A DNA stretch of 64,000 bases from GCA-2861595 sp035525365 (GTDB lineage Bacteria > Actinomycetota > Acidimicrobiia > Acidimicrobiales > GCA-2861595). This document shows positions 23,492-31,211 of the stretch, in pieces (the first letter of the stretch is position 1; the number at the start of each line of letters is the position of its first letter). The notes below the pieces were generated by a model. That model did not search any database. It was not told where the DNA came from and saw only the letters and a program-made list of their open reading frames with translations. The stretch lies in NCBI GenBank assembly GCA_035525365.1, contig DATLEK010000115.1, positions 1 through 64,000 on the forward strand, read 5' to 3'. Position numbers and translations under genes: made by a program.

Positions 23492-23925
23492 CGGCAGGAG
23501 GCGAAAGTAGCGTGCCGGTGATGGAACCGACGGATCCTCCACCCGACGACGACGGGCCGGCCGTCGTGGACCCGCCCACCCGCCCCTGGGGCCCCGGGTC
23601 GCCGGCGCCCGGTACTCCCGTCGCCGCATTCGACGTGAGGAGGGACGACGAAGCCAAGCTCGAGGCGTCCGAGGCCACGGCGTTGTACGAAGCGGCCAGG
23701 TTCCCCGATCTCGAAGAGGTCACCCGGGCGCCGGCGGACAGCTCGGGTCGCCGGAGCGGGAGCGGGCCCGGAGATGGCGTTGGGCACGAGGGCGAGAACG
23801 GTGACCGGGCCGGGCTGCGCATCCTCGGGGTGCCGGCACCGAGGGAGATAGCGGGGCCTGTTCTGGCTGCGCTGGCGCTGGCCGCCCTGGTCTACGGATG
23901 GCGCCGGCGCCGCCGGCGCCGCTGA
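23479..23925 (+). CDS. Tail-anchored acidic/proline-rich membrane protein
   Basis: A 148-residue protein from ATG 23479, with a GGAGG site just upstream. The first 125 residues are polar, rich in Pro, Asp, Gly and Glu, and probably disordered. The C-terminus is a hydrophobic segment (IAGPVLAALALAALVYGW) ending in seven arginines, so it is likely a C-tail-anchored protein. No family is recognised. It overlaps the start of the divergent stalk protein and the start of DUF501 (TGATG). Later in-frame starts (GTG 23512, ATG 23521) are possible. Confidence 0.6.
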   Translation: MTSASAGGESSVPVMEPTDPPPDDDGPAVVDPPTRPWGPGSPAPGTPVAAFDVRRDDEAKLEASEATALYEAARFPDLEEVTRAPADSSGRRSGSGPGDGVGHEGENGDRAGLRILGVPAPREIAGPVLAALALAALVYGWRRRRRRR

Positions 23926-24362
23926 TGGTGGACCACGAGGCCGTCAGTGTTCTCCTGGGCAGAGCGCCACAGGCTGACTTCGAGGTCGTGGTCCGATCCG
24001 ATGGCGGCGCCCCGGTGGTGATCCGCAACGCCCCGCTGCTCCACGACGGAACCCCGATGCCCACCCGGTACTGGCTGGTGGGGGAGGCGGAGCGGCTCGC
24101 CGTCAGCCGGCTGGAGGCCGCCGGGGGTGTGCGCTCCGCCGAGGCGGCGGTGGGAGCCGAAGCCCTGGCCGCGGCCCATGAACGGTATGCCGCCGAGCGG
24201 GACGCGGCGATGCCGGCGGGCCACGTCGGCCCCCGGCCCACCGGTGGGGTGGGCGGTGCCCGCAAGGGAGTGAAATGCCTGCACGCCCATTACGCCTGGT
24301 TCCTCGCCGGCGGCGACGATCCCGTCGGGCAGTGGGTGGCCGAGCAGTTGACGGCCACATGA
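23925..24362 (+). CDS. DUF501 family protein
   Basis: A 145-residue protein from ATG 23925, whose first base is the last base of the upstream stop (TGATG). Family blocks: VSVLLGRAPQADFEVVVR, PVVIRNAPLLHDGTPMPTRYWLVG, RLEAAGGVR, and the C-terminal GVKCLHAHYAWFLAGGDDPVG with its conserved C-x-H-x-H. DUF501 is an actinobacterial family of unknown function that almost always lies between the FtsB-like gene and ppx. The Cys/His cluster suggests metal binding. Confidence 0.9.
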   Translation: MVDHEAVSVLLGRAPQADFEVVVRSDGGAPVVIRNAPLLHDGTPMPTRYWLVGEAERLAVSRLEAAGGVRSAEAAVGAEALAAAHERYAAERDAAMPAGHVGPRPTGGVGGARKGVKCLHAHYAWFLAGGDDPVGQWVAEQLTAT

Positions 24363-24369
24363 GGGGCGG

Positions 24370-25305
24370 GTGCCGGCGGTGAGAGTTGCCGCCATCGACT
24401 GCGGCAGCAACTCCACCCGCCTGCTCGTACGTGAGGAGCGCAACCCACGGCCACTCACGCGGCGGATGCAGATCACCCGGCTGGGGGAGGGGGTGGACCG
24501 GAGTCGCCGCCTCGACGCCGCGGCGATCCAGCGGACCGTCGCCGTGCTGCGGGAGTACCGCTCGGCGATGGACGATCTGGGCGTCACCTCGTTCCGCGCC
24601 ACGGCGACGTCCGCCGCACGGGACGCCACCAACCGGGAGGAGTTCTTCTCCGCCGCCGAAGCTGCTCTCGGCGCGCCCCCGGAGCTGCTGGGTGGAGATG
24701 AGGAGGGGCGCCTTTCCTTCCTCGGCGCCACCGCCGAGCTGGATCCCGACGATGGACCGTTCCTCGTGGTCGACATCGGTGGCGGCTCCACGGAGTTCGT
24801 GGTGGGGACGGGATCGCCTTCGGGAGTCACCTCGATCGACATCGGGTGCGTGCGCTTGACCGAGAAGTTCCTGCGCTCGGACCCGCCCACGCCCGAGGAG
24901 CTGTCACAGGCCATCTCGGTGGTCCGGGCCCACCTCGACGACGTCAAGCGAGAGTTGCCGGAGGCCAAGGAGGCCCGGCGCCTGGTCGGCCTCGCCGGCA
25001 CCGTGACGACCATGGCGGCGGTGGAGATCGGGCTCCAGAAATATGACCCCGAACGGATCCACCACTTCGTCCTGACCCGGGCGGCGGCCGAGGACGTGTT
25101 CCGCACCCTCGCCACCGAGCCCCTTGCGGATCGCATCCACAACCCAGGCCTGGAGGAGGCGCGCGCCGATGTCATCGTGGGCGGGGCTGCCATCCTCGTG
25201 GCCATCATGCGACAGCTGGGTTTCGACGAGTGCCTGGTGTCGGAGTCCGACATCCTCGACGGCCTGGTCATGTCGCAACTGGGTGCTGACGCGGAGGCGC
25301 CCTGA
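24370..25305 (+). CDS. Ppx/GppA phosphatase (exopolyphosphatase family)
   Basis: A 311-residue member of the ASKHA superfamily. Seen: phosphate 1 motif AAIDCGSNSTRLLV, FRATATSAARDATNREEF, phosphate 2 motif LVVDIGGGSTEFVVG, and AGTVTTMAAVE. Members degrade polyphosphate or (p)ppGpp 5'-phosphate; actinobacterial short forms are often called Ppx1. The GTG at 24370 is used; another GTG nine bases later is possible. It is downstream of DUF501 by seven bases, in the same operon as eno. Confidence 0.9.
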   Translation: MPAVRVAAIDCGSNSTRLLVREERNPRPLTRRMQITRLGEGVDRSRRLDAAAIQRTVAVLREYRSAMDDLGVTSFRATATSAARDATNREEFFSAAEAALGAPPELLGGDEEGRLSFLGATAELDPDDGPFLVVDIGGGSTEFVVGTGSPSGVTSIDIGCVRLTEKFLRSDPPTPEELSQAISVVRAHLDDVKRELPEAKEARRLVGLAGTVTTMAAVEIGLQKYDPERIHHFVLTRAAAEDVFRTLATEPLADRIHNPGLEEARADVIVGGAAILVAIMRQLGFDECLVSESDILDGLVMSQLGADAEAP

Positions 25306-25319
25306 CCGCGGTCAAGTCG

Positions 25320-26483
25320 GTGGTGGTCGTGTCGTACCGACCCCACCGCTGGCTGTCTCCGTGTCTGGAGTCGGTCGCGAACCAGTGCGACGAGCTGATC
25401 GTGGTGGACAACGGATCGGCGGGTGGGGCCGTGTCCGCCGTCGCCGAGCGGCAGGGGGCGCGGGTCGTGGCTCTATCGCGCAATACCGGTTTCCCCGCCG
25501 GGGTCAACGCCGGCGTTCGGGCGGCCACCGGCGACGTGGTGGCCCTGCTCAACGACGACGCCATGGCCGAGGCCGGCTGGCTCGAGTCGGCGGCCGGCGC
25601 TCTCGGGGATGCATCGGTCGCCGCAGTGGCGCCCAAGTTGGTGTTCGCCCTGCCTTTCGCCGAGATCCGCTTTCCTGACGAAGGCCGCCACATCGGCTCC
25701 GACTCCCGGCTGCTCGGCCGAGCGATCCGGACAGCGACCATCGACGGGACCGACGTGCTTCCCCGCCTCGTCGGCCCCGGGATCCACGCCATGGAGAACG
25801 GCATTCTCGACGGTGTGGCCGGCCCCTGGCGGTGGACCGCAGGCGCGGCGGCGCCGATCTATTTCGCTTTGGAGCCGGGATGGGACCCGGCCCACCTGCT
25901 GGTGGACGGCGAGCCCGCCCCGGTGAACGGTGAGGTCCGTCTCGTCAACAACGCGGGTTCCTATCTGAGCACCGAGGGCCACGCCGGCGACCACGGGTAC
26001 CTGAGCCCCGACGACGGCAGCTTCGATCATCCGGCTGAGCGCTTCGGCGCCTGCGGTGCGGCCCTGGTCACGACCCGGGACGTGTTGCGGCGCGTGGGCC
26101 CCTTCGCCGGCGGGTTCTTCGCCTACTACGAGGACGTCGACTGGTGCTGGCGGGCCCGCCTGGCGGGGCTCCGGGTGCTGTATGTGCCGGCGGGAGTGGT
26201 GCGCCACGTCGGTGGGGTCAGCACCGGCGGACCGCTGGCCGCCACAGTCCGCTCCCTGGCGGCGCGCAACCGCCTGCTGTGCCTGGCCCGAAACGCCCCG
26301 CTCGCAGTGGCGGCGGAGCAGGTCCGGCGGACTTTCGCCGGAAAGCCTCCCCCCGGCCTCCGGCGCCAGGCCATCCCCCGCCTGGCGCGGGAACTGGCGG
26401 GAAGGCCGGCGCTCGCCCGCCGGCGCACCCTCGCGCCGGCCGAGGTCTGGGACCGTTGGGCCGGCGCAGATCAGACATGGTGA
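25320..26483 (+). CDS. GT2 glycosyltransferase (WbbL-like) with an insertion
   Basis: A 387-residue GT-A protein. Seen: VVVSYRPHRWLSPCLESV, ELIVVDNGS, NTGFPAGVNAG, LLNDDA (nucleotide-metal site), then a long insertion (about residues 110-235). The acceptor motif is FGACGAALVTTRDVLRRVG followed by FFAYYEDVDWCWRARLAG. This layout is that of rhamnosyl- or galactofuranosyl-transferases of cell-wall and O-chain assembly. The insertion contains WTAGAAAPIYFALEPGWDP and may be an added beta domain. It starts 14 bases after ppx and marks the beginning of the glycan locus. The sugar is unknown. Confidence 0.85.
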   Translation: MVVVSYRPHRWLSPCLESVANQCDELIVVDNGSAGGAVSAVAERQGARVVALSRNTGFPAGVNAGVRAATGDVVALLNDDAMAEAGWLESAAGALGDASVAAVAPKLVFALPFAEIRFPDEGRHIGSDSRLLGRAIRTATIDGTDVLPRLVGPGIHAMENGILDGVAGPWRWTAGAAAPIYFALEPGWDPAHLLVDGEPAPVNGEVRLVNNAGSYLSTEGHAGDHGYLSPDDGSFDHPAERFGACGAALVTTRDVLRRVGPFAGGFFAYYEDVDWCWRARLAGLRVLYVPAGVVRHVGGVSTGGPLAATVRSLAARNRLLCLARNAPLAVAAEQVRRTFAGKPPPGLRRQAIPRLARELAGRPALARRRTLAPAEVWDRWAGADQTW

Positions 26484-26527
26484 AGCGCGCCAGGCGTGCC
26501 AGCAGCCGCTCCCGCTGCTCAAGACCG

Positions 26528-27058
26528 CTACCCCTGAGGCAGAGTCTTCTCGAAGGTGGCCAGGCGTTCGAGCACGGCGTCGAGCTGGTCGACGAGGTCG
26601 GCGTGGACATGGCCGTAGGGATCCTCGAGGGAAGCCACGACGGCCTCCAGCGCCCGGGTGGTCGCATCGGCGAGCTGGCGGACCTGTTGGAGTATCCCCT
26701 CGGTCTGACGAGCCACTGCCTTGGCCACCAGGCCGTGCAGCACGGCGCCCCCGGGCACGCCGGACTCGGTTCCGATGGCGGCACTGTCGAAACTCAGCTC
26801 ACTCAGCTCCCGCACCCGTGCCTGGAGATGGCCGTGCTCCGGCGTGGCCCGATGAGCCAGGATCCGCTTGAAGTGGCGGTCCAGGTCCTCCTCCAGACCC
26901 TCCGGGTACTCCCCGGCCTGCCGGCGCCGCTCCACCCGCTCCCGGAGCTGGGCGACCACCTCGTCCATGTCGAGGTCATTGTCCCCGGTCTCCGCCACAG
27001 GGCCGATGGTACCCGTCGGCCTCAACCGGTTGGCGTGGTCGCTGTAGCGCTGGGACAT
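26528..27058 (-). CDS. Hypothetical coiled-coil protein of glycan loci
   Basis: A 176-residue protein from ATG 27058. No catalytic motif is seen. It is largely helical with heptads (MDEVVAQLRERVERRRQ, LEEDLDRHFKRILAHRA, LADATTRALEAVVASLE, LVDQLDAVLERLATFE). Similar short coiled-coil proteins sit beside methyltransferase and glycosyltransferase genes in actinobacterial surface-polysaccharide clusters. A longer upstream frame exists but overlaps the neighbour and is unsupported. It overlaps the 3' end of the upstream membrane protein gene by 37 bases. Confidence 0.6.
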   Translation of the reverse strand: MSQRYSDHANRLRPTGTIGPVAETGDNDLDMDEVVAQLRERVERRRQAGEYPEGLEEDLDRHFKRILAHRATPEHGHLQARVRELSELSFDSAAIGTESGVPGGAVLHGLVAKAVARQTEGILQQVRQLADATTRALEAVVASLEDPYGHVHADLVDQLDAVLERLATFEKTLPQG

Positions 27059-28794
27059 GGGCGCACCAGGCGGCTGATGAACAGCTGCCGGCGTGGGCTC
27101 AGAGGGGGGTCGTAGCTGCGTGTTCGCTCGAGGGCATAGCGGGGATCGTCCAGAGGAGATGCGGTCACGACCACGCAGGGGAGACCCGAGGAGTAGATCC
27201 AGCTCCACCAGCTGACTGCCGTCAGCACCTCCGCCGGCCGCTGCCGGGACAACGGGCGGATCGCGTGATGGCCGGTCCATTCGTAGCCGGCGTCGATCAG
27301 GTCGGCGGGGACGCCCGAGGCTTCCGCCTGCTCGCCGATATTCCAGCGGGCCCTGTCGAACGAGATCGATTCGGTGACGCTGACGGCGGTGACGACGGCA
27401 AGCAAAGCGAGAAGAGCAAGGGAGCCAGCCGCAACCGAGCGTCGTCGCAACAAGTCATCGGGCACATGTCTGACAAGGATGGCAACGATGCCGGCGGCGA
27501 CGGGCCACAGGTAGCGATCGAAGACGTTCGCGCCACGGGCAGCCGGGGCCAGCGCCGCGGCCAAGGCCAGGAGCGTGAAGATGGCGAGGAGAAGTCGAGC
27601 AGCTCCACCCTCCTGCCCGGATATCTGCCGAAGCCCCGAGCGCACGTCCTTGAGGCCGTGCCACGCCCACGTCAGCAGTGCAAATACGCCGAGCACGGCG
27701 AGCACCTGGAGCGACGGCCACACCCACGGTGGGAAGATGTCGCCCTTGACGCCGCCGATGACACCGTCGGTGGCGCCACGGCGGGTGAACAGGTTTCCCA
27801 GCAGAAGATCTCTTCCTTCGAGCGGGAGTCTCAGCCAGTAGAGGGTGGAGATGGCGCCGAGCGCAACTGCTCCCCACTGCATGGGCCTGGTGAGCGCCGA
27901 GCGGGCGACCAACCATGACAGCGGCGCGAGGAACAAGGCGAGGGTCGAAATCGCGGCCATGGCGGCCAGGACGTTCGACATTCCTACTCGTCCCGAAGGG
28001 GAGTGGGCTTGGTCGGCGAGTCCGAATCGCCAGAGCACCATCGTGGCCACGGCGACCGATGCGCACAAAATGAGGCCGAGGTCCACAACCATCGTTCTCC
28101 GAGCGCGACGAACCACTGCGGACTGCCACACAGCGGCCACGGCCACAGCGAGGAGGGCAGGAACGGCTGTCTGCCGGCTGGAAAAAGCGGCCACGCCGGC
28201 GGACAACGAGGCTCCGACCAGGAGCGTACGGCCACCACCTCGCCGATCGAGAGCAGCCAGCCCGAGGGCCAGGCAGGCCATCTGCGCCGCGAACGCTGTC
28301 ACATCCGTTACGAAGCTCCCGGCCAGCAGGGCGTACCCAGGCAGAAGGGCGACACAAGCGGTCCCGAGAAGAGCGGGGCGGGCGCTGGAGCGCTGACGGA
28401 GAACCAGGAAGCAAGCTCCGAGCCCAATTGCAGCCGCAGCGAGACCTGCCAGGTGGAGAGCTGCAACTCCTCCGCCGAACAGCCGGAGGAAGGGTTGTCC
28501 CCAGAGGACATGGCCCACCAGGACCATTTGCTCGTCCCCACCAAGATGGAAGCCCCCCGTGCGGTAGTAGTCGACCGCCGTGGCCATGAAGGTGAAGTCG
28601 TCGTTGTGGGGTAGCCCAAAGGTTCGTCCCGCCACTGCCAGAGTGGCCGGCAGCCCCAGCGCCAGCACCACGAGGCCGGCGAGGAGAGCCCATTCAGCAC
28701 TACTGATGCCATGGCGTGGTGGCGGTCGATCTTCGTCGCCCCGGGGGAGACCATTCGGCGGCCGTCGTCCGACAAGCTCCTCCAGGGCCGCCAC
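27022..28794 (-). CDS. Polytopic GT-C-type membrane glycosyltransferase (putative)
   Basis: A 590-residue membrane protein with about 10-12 hydrophobic segments. After the first membrane segment (about residues 34-55) comes an acidic loop GLPHNDDFTF (Asp 65-66), the position of the catalytic acid in GT-C enzymes. Extended periplasmic and membrane segments follow. The C-terminal soluble part (about 480-590) has YEWTGHHAIRPLSRQRP. GT-C proteins use polyprenyl-phosphate sugars on the outer face. No exact family is recognised. The start is GTG 28794. It lies just downstream of the IS256 element, whose insertion may have separated it from its promoter. Confidence 0.6.
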   Translation of the reverse strand: MAALEELVGRRPPNGLPRGDEDRPPPRHGISSAEWALLAGLVVLALGLPATLAVAGRTFGLPHNDDFTFMATAVDYYRTGGFHLGGDEQMVLVGHVLWGQPFLRLFGGGVAALHLAGLAAAAIGLGACFLVLRQRSSARPALLGTACVALLPGYALLAGSFVTDVTAFAAQMACLALGLAALDRRGGGRTLLVGASLSAGVAAFSSRQTAVPALLAVAVAAVWQSAVVRRARRTMVVDLGLILCASVAVATMVLWRFGLADQAHSPSGRVGMSNVLAAMAAISTLALFLAPLSWLVARSALTRPMQWGAVALGAISTLYWLRLPLEGRDLLLGNLFTRRGATDGVIGGVKGDIFPPWVWPSLQVLAVLGVFALLTWAWHGLKDVRSGLRQISGQEGGAARLLLAIFTLLALAAALAPAARGANVFDRYLWPVAAGIVAILVRHVPDDLLRRRSVAAGSLALLALLAVVTAVSVTESISFDRARWNIGEQAEASGVPADLIDAGYEWTGHHAIRPLSRQRPAEVLTAVSWWSWIYSSGLPCVVVTASPLDDPRYALERTRSYDPPLSPRRQLFISRLVRPCPSATATTPTG

Positions 28795-28853
28795 CGGATG
28801 ATGGTAGGGGCAGGCCGCAGCCTTGGCATTGAATAGAGCGGAGAAATAGTCAA

Positions 28854-30251
28854 GACCTGTGGATCAGAATCTTCCGTTGATCACGCGGCGGCTTCCTGAT
28901 CCTGCTTGCTGGGTCGCTCGATCATCACCCCCTTTTCGAACTTGACGCCGGCCCGCACGAGGGCGACGAGGTGAGGTGCGTTGACCGACCGCCACCGTTT
29001 CTCGGCCGCCTCGATGAGCTTGAAGGCCATGGCCAGGCCGGCAGCCCGGGAACCCGGTCCCTTGGTGACTTTGGTCCTCAGTCGCACCGTGGCGAAGGTC
29101 GATTCGATTGGATTGGTGGTCTTCAAGTGGATCCAGTGCTCGGCCGGGAAGTCATAGAAGGCGAGCAGCGGCTCGGCGTCGTCAACGATCTTGGCCACCG
29201 CCTTGGGCCACTTCACCGCGAACTCCTCGGCGAAGGCGTCGATCGCTTTGACTGCATGGCTCCGGTCCTCGCCATCGCGTATCTCGCCCAGCATCCGCTT
29301 GGCCGTGGGCTGGACGGACTTGGGCAAGGCGTTGAGGACATTGGCGACCTTGTGCACCCAGCATCGTTGTTCGGTGGTCCCCGGCCACACCGTGCGAAGC
29401 GCCGCCCAGAACCCGAGGGCGCCATCACCCACGGCCACCATCGGGGCGCTCATCCCGCGTCGCTTGAGGTCTCGCAGCAGATCCGCCCAGCTCTCGGTTG
29501 ACTCCCGGTGGCCGTCGGTGATGGCCACCAGCTCCTTGGTGCCGTCGGCCCGCACGCCCACGATGACCAGGGCGCACAGGCGTGCCTCCTCCAGGCGGAC
29601 GTTGAAGTGGATGCCGTCGGCCCAGATGTAAACGAAGTCACGGTCATCGAGGCGGCGCTCGGCGAAGGCCCGCTGGTCGGCCTGCCACTGCTTGGTGAGG
29701 CGGGTGATGACCGACGGACTCAACCCGGCGGCCGAGCCGAAGAACTCCTCGAGAGCGGGGGCGAAGTCGCCCGAGCTCATGCCGTGCAGATACATCAGCG
29801 GCAACACCTCGGTCACCTTTGGGCTCTTGCGGCACCACGGCGGCACGATCACCGAGACGAAGCGCCGACGTTCACCTGTCAGCCCGTCGACCCCGCGGTC
29901 GTTGACCCGGGGCGCCTGGATCTCGATACCGCCGGCCGCTGTGGTGATGGTGCGCGGCTCAGCGCGGCCGTTGCGGGCCACGAGCCGGTGGCCGTTCTCA
30001 TCTCGCTCGTCGACGAAGGCGGCGACGTAGGCGTCGACCTCGGCTTCGAGGGCAACGGCCAGCATCCGGCGCGCTCCCTCACGAACGATTTCATCGAGCC
30101 CGTCGGCGAGTTCCGCTCGGGCGTCATCATCAGTCAGTACTCTCAACATCGGCGTTCCTTCCTTGCCGGCGTTCCACCGCCGGCGCTCTTCTCGATAGGT
30201 CAAGAAGGAAGGTACGCCGCGCCCTCGAACGGATGGCCGATCCACAGGTTC
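28854..30251 (-). mobile_element. IS256-family insertion sequence
   Basis: About 1.4 kb bounded by imperfect inverted repeats. The left end reads GACCTGTGGATCAGAATC and the right end, reversed, GAACCTGTGGATCGGCC. Both then share TCCGTT and GCGCGGCG-like blocks. The element carries a single intact transposase gene. An 8-9 base target duplication is expected for this family but was not found by eye, so one end may be altered or the flanks rearranged. Confidence 0.85.
28881..30149 (-). CDS. IS256-family (Mutator-like) transposase
   Basis: A 422-residue DDE transposase from ATG 30149. Seen: N-terminal EGARRMLAVALEAEVDAYV, RNGRAEPRTITTAAGG, and the catalytic set, with the first Asp in YIWADGIHFNV, the second in MVAVGDGALGFWAAL, and the Glu in TNPIESTFATVRLRT. 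The C/H motif CWVHKVANVLNALPKS is present. The frame is intact, so the element may still be active. The longer frame upstream of 30149 runs into the right inverted repeat and is not used. Confidence 0.93.
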   Translation of the reverse strand: MLRVLTDDDARAELADGLDEIVREGARRMLAVALEAEVDAYVAAFVDERDENGHRLVARNGRAEPRTITTAAGGIEIQAPRVNDRGVDGLTGERRRFVSVIVPPWCRKSPKVTEVLPLMYLHGMSSGDFAPALEEFFGSAAGLSPSVITRLTKQWQADQRAFAERRLDDRDFVYIWADGIHFNVRLEEARLCALVIVGVRADGTKELVAITDGHRESTESWADLLRDLKRRGMSAPMVAVGDGALGFWAALRTVWPGTTEQRCWVHKVANVLNALPKSVQPTAKRMLGEIRDGEDRSHAVKAIDAFAEEFAVKWPKAVAKIVDDAEPLLAFYDFPAEHWIHLKTTNPIESTFATVRLRTKVTKGPGSRAAGLAMAFKLIEAAEKRWRSVNAPHLVALVRAGVKFEKGVMIERPSKQDQEAAA

Positions 30252-30263
30252 TGGTTATAACTC

Positions 30264-31133
30264 ATGGAGCCCATGACATTCTCCGAGATGACTACAGCCC
30301 AGGTGGGTGGAGCTAAGCTCCTTCGAGGCAGGCAGGTGTACCCGGTGGCTCCGCGCCAGCGTCTCGGCGATCGCCTTGTCACCCGAGCCGGTCGTGCCGT
30401 TCCAATGTGGTGCCCTGTGTGCGGGCGGGTGACCCTCGCTGCTCGTTTCGACGAGAACCTTCGTGACTCCGGCGCCTGTGTAAGCTGCGGGGCAACCAAC
30501 CGGCAGAGGCAGGTGGCGTGGGCCCTCTTGAAGCTCCTTTCCAACGGTCCAGGGGGAAGCCTGAGCAAGCTGTCCACGCTCAAGATCAGGATCTTCCATG
30601 CGGAGGCGGCGGGGCCAATTCATCAGGGGCTGGTTGGCAATCCGGGCTATTGCTGTAGCGAATTCATCGGGTATGACCGTCTCCCGGGCGAGGCGGTTGA
30701 AGGGACGAAGCACGAGGATGTTCAGGATCTTTCCTTCGGGGACAACTTCTTCGACCTGGTTATCACCACCGACATACTCGAGCACGTGCCGGATCCGTAC
30801 CGTGCTCACCGTGAGATTTTCCGTGTCTTGAGGGTGGGGGGCTCTCACTTGTTCACCGTCCCATTTCTCCACGGAGGGGTGCTCGACCAGGAGCGGTGCC
30901 GTGTTGGGGCTGACGGGGAGATAACCCATCTTCTCGAGCCCCAGTACCATCACGATCCACTGCGCGACGGAGGAGCACTCGTCTATCGGCTGTTTGCGAT
31001 GGAGATGTTGGTGAGGCTCGCACAGATCGGCTTCACGACCACGATGTACGACGCACGTTCGCCTCGGCACGGTATCTACGGGAACAATGCCTTTGTGTTC
31101 ATAGCCCAGAAGCATCATTACCAACCTGACTGA
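30264..31133 (+). CDS. SAM-dependent methyltransferase with N-terminal zinc ribbon
   Basis: A 289-residue protein. An N-terminal CPVCG...CVSCG pair (about residues 49-75) suggests a zinc ribbon like those of C-methyltransferases in glycan loci. A class I methyltransferase core follows: IGYDRLPGE, EDVQDLSFGDNFFDLVITTD, ILEHVPDPYRAHREIFRVL and GGSHLFTVPF. The usual glycine-rich motif I is not obvious, so catalysis is uncertain. Target is probably a sugar of the surface glycan. ATG 30273 is an alternative start. It begins just outside the IS256 right end, where a TATAAC sequence could give an outward or hybrid promoter. Base composition is visibly less GC-rich than the core genes. Confidence 0.75.
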   Translation: MEPMTFSEMTTAQVGGAKLLRGRQVYPVAPRQRLGDRLVTRAGRAVPMWCPVCGRVTLAARFDENLRDSGACVSCGATNRQRQVAWALLKLLSNGPGGSLSKLSTLKIRIFHAEAAGPIHQGLVGNPGYCCSEFIGYDRLPGEAVEGTKHEDVQDLSFGDNFFDLVITTDILEHVPDPYRAHREIFRVLRVGGSHLFTVPFLHGGVLDQERCRVGADGEITHLLEPQYHHDPLRDGGALVYRLFAMEMLVRLAQIGFTTTMYDARSPRHGIYGNNAFVFIAQKHHYQPD

Positions 31134-31211
31134 AAGGTCCAGAGGTTTGTCTACCCGTTACAAGTAGGCCTCACTGCCTGGTGGGCCGGTGGTGGTCAGT
31201 ATCCGTGGCCT

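Noticed and set aside
28846..30259. Target-site duplication for the IS256 element
   Set aside because: The eight or nine bases on either side of the inverted repeats do not match in any register tried by eye.
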